The notes under the pieces are model-generated. The model was not told where the DNA came from. It saw nothing but the letters and a program-made list of their open reading frames with translations, and did not search any database. DNA of 64,000 bases from Heliocidaris erythrogramma. Its lineage: Eukaryota; Echinodermata; Echinoidea; Camarodonta; Echinometridae. Positions 59,150 through 64,000 of this stretch are shown here, piece by piece (position 1 is the stretch's first letter; each line of letters opens with the position of its first letter). The stretch is from positions 10,032,935 through 10,096,934 of the forward strand of contig CM046863.1 of the NCBI GenBank assembly GCA_025617745.1. Reading direction: 5' to 3'. The translations under genes and the position numbers were made by a program.

Positions 59150-59260
59150 TGTTTTGGCACTTGTAGTTTGCTAATTTACCAGCAAAAAATTGTGACCGTG
59201 GCGAGCCTCGAACCAGGTTCCGCTCATTGAAAGGCGCTGACTTTACCGATAGACTAACGA
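59150..59260 (-). mobile_element. tRNA-headed repeat fragment
   Basis: Same family as the right half of 34336-34837: TGGCACTTGTAGTTTGCTAATTTACCAGC, then on the - strand GTTAGTCTATCGGTAAAGTCAGCGCC..GGAACCTGGTTCGAGGCTCGCC. A-box and B-box are both readable. Here it is without the opposed second module. Confidence 0.68.
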
Positions 59261-59339
59261 CTAACGAAAAACATAATGAAACTATCGATAATAAACGTTG
59301 GTTACATAAGTCATATAATATAGGAAAAAACCATCTGAG

Positions 59340-62311
59340 CTACAAAAAGGAGAGGAGAAATATAGTTATGGAGGAGACACATTTTTCAGATGATGTTTCA
59401 ATACCCTTTTAAAATGTAAAAAATTCTTAACTGACTTAACATGATTTGGGAGGGAATTCCAGAAAAGAATACCGTTAAAATAAAATAAATTTCAAATTTT
59501 ACCTTTCCGCTTAGGCACTACGAAATTAAATTGACTATTTCTAGTGTCATGCCCATGAACACTTGAAGAGCGAGTAAAGTTATTTGAAATATAGTGATCT
59601 GCATTAGAGTAAAAAATCTTATGTACATGGTGAATTAAAAGTTGTTGTGATCTAAGGTTTATATGAAGAAGACCAGCTGTTTCAAGTTCACTCTTCCCAA
59701 TGTGTGTTCTTGGTGGTAAGTGATTGATAAATCTTACAATCTTATTTTGAATTATTTTTAACTTGTTTTGATCCACCTTGCCTAGACTGCAGTACCATGC
59801 CGCATTAGCATAATCAAATAAACATTGTATTAAGGAAAAACTTAAAATGCGTCTTGATTTTAAGTTCATGCAATTTTGATAACGGTACAAGAATTTTAGA
59901 CGAGCATTACCTTTTTTGACAATACTGTCAACCAAACTTGAGCAAGAAAGATCACTAGCTATATTTAGTCCTAAATACTTCACAGAATCCTGTCTCTTAA
60001 TGAGTTGATTGTTATAACTTATATTGAAATCATCAGTATACTTCAGCCTACCCCGCGAACAAAACAAAATACTTTCGGTTTTACCAATATGTAAGCTAAG
60101 CTTATTTGCTGTCATCCAATTAACACAGTTTGATAATTGTAAGCTAAGTTTTTCCCCGATCAGCTTAGGATCAGTACCAGAATATAGTAACACACTATCA
60201 TCCGCATATAAAAGTAATTTACTGTCGTTGACACATACATACATATCATTAATGTAGCACATGAAAAGAATAGGACCTAATATGCTCCCCTGGGGAACTC
60301 CGCATCTTATGGGCATATAATCGGAAAGTACATTTTGCAACGAGACAACTTGATGACGATTGGTCAAGTAAGACCTAAACCATTGCACACATGCAGAATT
60401 TAAACCCATTACTTCTAATTTACTTAACAGTATATTATGGTTAACGGTATCGAAGGCTTTTTGCAAGTCAAGAAAAACCATCCCGACAAAACGTCCTTGG
60501 GAAATTTCGTTCCTGACAAAATCTAACAGGTGAATAAGACAAGTTTCAGTGGAATAACCATTTCTAAAACCAGATTGAAATTCGTATATTATTTTGTTTT
60601 CTTGAAAGTAGTTCTCTAATTGGGCATACACACATTTCTCTAGGACCTTCGAGACTATACTTAAAACGCTAATCGGTCTATAATTGCTAACATTAGTTTT
60701 ATCTTTCTTTTTATAAAGGGGTGTTACTTTTGCAATTTTCATTTCATCAGGGAAGGTGGAGGTTGAGATAGATAAGTTAATAATGTAAGTTAAAGGTTTA
60801 TACAAATATTTAGCTCCATCCTTCAAAAATCTGGCAGGTACCAAGTCAAGCCCGGTACTTTTTGATATTTTCAACTTATTTAATTCATCTAAAACAAACT
60901 TTTCTTTGACAGGAGAAAAAAGAAAACCTTTCGACACACCCTTAGTGTCGTATAATTTTTGTAATTTAACACTGTCCGTTCCAAATTCATTTGCGTTGCT
61001 ATCTGGCAGATTACTAGCTAATTTTTCTGCCACAGTTGTGAAATAATTGTTAAATTCGTTCGCTATCCTCATATTATCATGACATAACTCCCCTTGGATA
61101 TTGATAACATTCTCTTTAATATTCTTTTGTTTGTTTTTACAACCTAAATCTTTCAGATTCTTCCACAACTTTTTAGAATCATTTTTATGCTCATCAATTT
61201 GATTTTGGAAGTATTCATCTTTAGCCTGTCTCACTTTTCTTTGCACCAAATTACGTAAAAGTTTATATTTCTTTTCTAATTCTAAATTACCACAATCCTT
61301 TTTCATTCTTTTAAAAGCTATATTTCTTTGTCTCATTAACGAAATAATTTCAGCATTCATCCACTTATCGGTTCTTTGCTTAATTCTTACTTGTTTTAAT
61401 GGAGCACATTTATCAACTATAGACATGAAAATATTTTTGAAAATTGACCACGCAGTATTTACTTCTTTACATTCTAATATGACAGACCAATTGACTCGAG
61501 ATAAAACATTATTAAAATCATCTATACAATAGTTTCTCATACACCGAATATTTATATTTCTATGCTGTCTGAATACAGGTCTTATTAGCTTCCTAGAGCA
61601 GTACGTTAAAAAATGATCACTTAGGCCAATTTCAATAACACCACTTTGACAAATATTTTCTTCTTTACTGCTGATTACATGGTCTATTAATGATGAAGTG
61701 GCCGATGTCGTTCGAGTGGGTTTAGTTATAAGTTGACTCAAACCATTTAAATTCAAAATATTCTTGTATTTTTTTGATAATGAAGACTGCTGCAAAAGGC
61801 AGATATTCATGTCCCCTAAAATTATAACCTCATCATCTTTTGTTAATTTATCCAAGGTATCAGTGAGATATTCAATAAAATAATGATCTGTAAGGGGGTC
61901 TGTACACAACACCTAGAGTAATGGGTTTTGTATGGGGTAATAGAATGTCAATCCATAACGATTCACTATCATTTGTGTAAGATCTTCTCGTACGTTAAAT
62001 GCAATATATTTTCTAATGTAAAGACAGACTCCACCACCATGTTCTCCTACACGGTCTCGTCTTAAAATACAATATCCATCGATACAAACTTCTTCATCGT
62101 TCACGGAAGAGTTCAACCACGTTTCAGTGATTGCAATTACAGAAATTCTATTTTGGGAGAAAAGGAGTCGTAGCTCAGGTATTTTAAACAGAATTGATCT
62201 AACATTCAAATGAACAAGATGCAACCCTTTACCATTAAAGGTATCATTAAATGATTCATATAAAGCGCTTTCATCAACAGTATTCTGTATTCTACCCTTA
62301 CAAAAATTTTC
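59340..62311 (-). mobile_element. CR1/L2-like non-LTR retrotransposon, nearly intact
   Basis: - strand element with endonuclease and RT. 5' truncated at about 62311, where it abuts a minisatellite. Only a few lesions: frame slips near 61885-61930 (between the endonuclease halves) and a TGA at 59492-59494 after which the same frame continues for about 50 codons (..NGILFWNSLPNHVKSVKNF..) to a stop near 59345. A young copy by comparison with the others in the window. Confidence 0.87.
59492..61912 (-). CDS. Non-LTR endonuclease C-terminus plus reverse transcriptase (806 aa)
   Basis: Endonuclease end: VIILGDMNICLL, LITKPTRTTSATSSLIDHV and GLSDHFLTYC. Then RT: KISKSTGLDLVPARFLKDG, KVTPLYKKKDKTNVSNYRPIS, QSGFRNGYSTETCLIHLLD, MVFLDLQKAFDTVNH (motif A), CGVPQGSILGPILFMCYIND (motif B), LLLYADDSVLLYS (YADD, motif C), ANKLSLHIGKTE and VKYLGLNIASDLS. 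C-terminal LFDYANAAWY. Catalytic residues are present. The TGA stop probably truncates the last 50 residues. Confidence 0.88.
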   Translation of the reverse strand: MLCTDPLTDHYFIEYLTDTLDKLTKDDEVIILGDMNICLLQQSSLSKKYKNILNLNGLSQLITKPTRTTSATSSLIDHVISSKEENICQSGVIEIGLSDHFLTYCSRKLIRPVFRQHRNINIRCMRNYCIDDFNNVLSRVNWSVILECKEVNTAWSIFKNIFMSIVDKCAPLKQVRIKQRTDKWMNAEIISLMRQRNIAFKRMKKDCGNLELEKKYKLLRNLVQRKVRQAKDEYFQNQIDEHKNDSKKLWKNLKDLGCKNKQKNIKENVINIQGELCHDNMRIANEFNNYFTTVAEKLASNLPDSNANEFGTDSVKLQKLYDTKGVSKGFLFSPVKEKFVLDELNKLKISKSTGLDLVPARFLKDGAKYLYKPLTYIINLSISTSTFPDEMKIAKVTPLYKKKDKTNVSNYRPISVLSIVSKVLEKCVYAQLENYFQENKIIYEFQSGFRNGYSTETCLIHLLDFVRNEISQGRFVGMVFLDLQKAFDTVNHNILLSKLEVMGLNSACVQWFRSYLTNRHQVVSLQNVLSDYMPIRCGVPQGSILGPILFMCYINDMYVCVNDSKLLLYADDSVLLYSGTDPKLIGEKLSLQLSNCVNWMTANKLSLHIGKTESILFCSRGRLKYTDDFNISYNNQLIKRQDSVKYLGLNIASDLSCSSLVDSIVKKGNARLKFLYRYQNCMNLKSRRILSFSLIQCLFDYANAAWYCSLGKVDQNKLKIIQNKIVRFINHLPPRTHIGKSELETAGLLHINLRSQQLLIHHVHKIFYSNADHYISNNFTRSSSVHGHDTRNSQFNFVVPKRKGKI

Positions 62312-62326
62312 TGTGGTATACCACAC
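61913..62326 (-). pseudogene. Non-LTR endonuclease, N-terminal half
   Basis: HLVHLNVRSILFKIPELRLLF (NxRS), ISVIAITETWLNSSV (catalytic Glu) and GEHGGGVCLYIRKYI. The next expected block (LGVVYRPP) is present at 61895-61920 but in another frame. The first 15 or so codons read from the flanking minisatellite side, so the true start is lost. Confidence 0.85.
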
Positions 62327-63372
62327 AACGTTACCACAGGATATACCATAGGATATACCATAGGAAAATTCCTGTGGTTTTTTGGGACATTAACCACATA
62401 GAAGTACCACACATAAATACCACACGGGATTACCACATAGAAAATACCACAGAACCCCGGGCCCATTACCACATGTTAATACCACAAAACAATACCACAA
62501 AGCAATACCGCATGCCAGTACCACACAGCAATACATGTGGTATTTTGGGACATATACCACACAAATCACGTCAATACCACACACCTGTACCACACAGCAG
62601 TACCACATGGCTGTACCACATGGCTGTACCACACAGCAGTACCACATGGCTGTACCACACAGCAATACATGTGGTACTTTGGGACATATACCACACAAAT
62701 CACGTCAATACCACATGGCTGTACCACATAGCAGTACCACATGGCTGTACCACATAGCAGTACCACATGGCTGTACCACATAGCAGTACCACATAGCTGT
62801 ACCACACAGCAATACCACATAGCAGTACCACATGGCTGTACCACATAGCAGTACCACATGGCTGTACCACATGGCTGTACCACACAGCAGTACCACATGG
62901 CTGTACCACATATCAGTACCACATGGCTTTACCACACAGCAATACATGTGGTATTTTGGGACATATAACACACAAATCACGTCAATACCACATGGCTGTA
63001 CCACATAGCAGTACCACATGGCTGTACCACATAGCAGTACCACATAGCTGTACCACACATCAATACCACATAGCAGTGCCACATGGCTGTACTACATGGC
63101 TGTACCACACATCAGTACCACATGGCTGTACCACACAGCAGTACCACATGGCTGTACCACACAGCAGTACCACAAAGCTGTACCACATAGCAATTCCTGT
63201 GGTATACCATAGGGCAATACCACAGATGTTTACCACATACCGCATAGCAGTACCGCAAACCAGTACCACACAGATGTACCACACAGCAATACCTGAGTTC
63301 ATCTTTGGACATAGGCCAATACCACAGAGAAGTACCACACAAAAATACCATACTGAATATGAGAGTACCACA
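62312..63372 (+). repeat. TACCACA minisatellite, forward arm
   Basis: Tandem 13-bp half units (TACCACATGGCTG, TACCACATAGCAG) forming a 26-bp period. A longer ~250-300-bp periodicity is visible from repeats of ATGTGGTA.TTTGGGACATATA.CACACAAATCACGTCAATACCACA at about 62533, 62669 and 62944. Long frames on both strands (WYCYVVQPCGTAM..) are repeat translation. Confidence 0.93.
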
Positions 63373-63780
63373 CAGCTACTCTCATATGGTATTACTATGT
63401 GGTACTCCCTTGTGGTATTGCTTTGCGGTACTCCTCTGTAGTATTGCTGTGTGGTACTTCTTTGTGGTATTTCTGTAGTATTACCCTGTGGTATTGCTCT
63501 GTAGTTTCCCCTGTGGTATTACTGTGTGCTACTCATCTGTGGTATTGCTGTATGGTACTCGTCTGTGGTATTGCTGTGAGGTACTCCTGTGGTATAGCTG
63601 TATGGTACTCCACTGTGGTATAGCTGTGTGGTACTCCTCTGTGGTAAAGATCTGTGGTACTCCTATGTGGTATTGCTGTGTGGAAGTCTTGTACCGGTGT
63701 CAATATGTGATACTCTGTGGTATCGCTCTGTCATACTACTGTGTGGGTTTTCTGTTTGGTACTGATGCATGCTACTGGTG
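63373..63780 (-). repeat. TGTGGTA minisatellite, reverse arm
   Basis: The same minisatellite in reverse complement (TGTGGTACTCC, TGTGGTATTGCTG). The strand switch is at a perfect hairpin, ATATGAGAGTA / TACTCTCATAT (63357-63398), so the array is a large palindrome like the foldback in GNMT intron 5. Confidence 0.9.
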
Positions 63781-63795
63781 TGCGGTTTTGCCAAG

Positions 63796-63937
63796 TACAG
63801 TGCCTGTCACAATTCTTCTTCTACCTGTTAACCTGCAAAAGCTTATCACAATAGGATCACAGTGGGATCACCGGACCATATCTATTGAATTCAGCGCTTT
63901 CAGGTTAACAGGTAGAAGAATTGTGACTTGCACTGTA
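63796..63937. mobile_element. Hairpin MITE with TA target duplication
   Basis: TACAGTGCCTGTCACAATTC.. and ..GAATTGTGACTTGCACTGTA are about 38-bp inverted repeats (CTACCTGTTAACCTG / CAGGTTAACAGGTAG inside), with terminal TA on both sides. 142 bp, non-coding; probably a Tc1/mariner-type MITE. Confidence 0.82.
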
Positions 63938-64000
63938 TTACCACATTCACAAAATAATTCACCATCAAGCATGATCCCATCAGAATACTACAGACCAACA

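Noticed and set aside
62390..63441. Long Cys/Trp/Tyr- or His/Thr-rich frames on both strands
   Set aside because: Translation of a minisatellite whose unit length keeps several frames open; not a protein.

Overview
This is an intron-rich, repeat-laden animal nuclear sequence with no operons, rRNA or CRISPR. The best fit is a marine deuterostome, probably an echinoderm and perhaps a sea urchin. The reasons are a foldback element with minisatellite arms like the sea-urchin TU family, a DIRS-type tyrosine-recombinase retrotransposon, CR1/L2-like retrotransposons (one with a 2A-like motif), THAP-encoding and hAT-type DNA elements, and tRNA-headed SINEs. The species assignment is inference.

The one host gene I can assemble completely is a glycine N-methyltransferase-like (GNMT-like) gene on the + strand. 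Six exons (8500-8569, 13617-13761, 15119-15255, 16304-16554, 18685-18845, 22369-22543) join in phase with GT/AG borders to give 312 residues. A decayed copy of exon 2 lies in intron 1 (11202-11325). An intact paralogous exon 4, also exactly 251 bp, lies on the - strand at 47157-47407. GNMT-like loci have therefore been duplicated here, with the second in tail-to-tail orientation.

Layout. 1-8499: upstream DNA with microsatellites, small palindromic elements and a fragment related to the GNMT 5' flank. 8500-22543: the GNMT-like gene. Intron 1 holds a hAT-like element with an 8-bp target duplication. Intron 5 holds a 2.7-kb palindromic TU-like foldback, itself carrying a second hAT-like element. 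22629-28196: a near-identical head-to-tail duplication of a 2784-bp unit. 28977-38960: nested DIRS-like retrotransposons; one is interrupted by a terminal-inverted-repeat element that itself contains another element with two opposed tRNA-like modules. 40767-44450 (-): a broken CR1/L2-like retrotransposon with a 2A-like motif. 45525-46468: a TTAA-flanked element with a THAP-domain exon (Kolobok-like). 47157-47407: the paralogous GNMT exon. 48761-54880: a third DIRS copy split by a CR1/jockey-like retrotransposon. 54885-59260: AT-rich and purine-rich tandem repeats, inverted-repeat elements, a truncated Tc1-type transposase and a Penelope-like fragment. 59340-62311 (-): a nearly intact CR1/L2-like element. 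62312-63780: a minisatellite that reverses strand at a central hairpin.

Apart from the GNMT-like gene and its paralogous exon, almost all coding potential is transposon-derived and broken by stops or frameshifts. The most unusual material is architectural: arrays arranged as giant palindromes, tRNA-like modules inside inverted-repeat elements, and insertions nested three deep whose order can be read from interrupted and empty sites inside the window.
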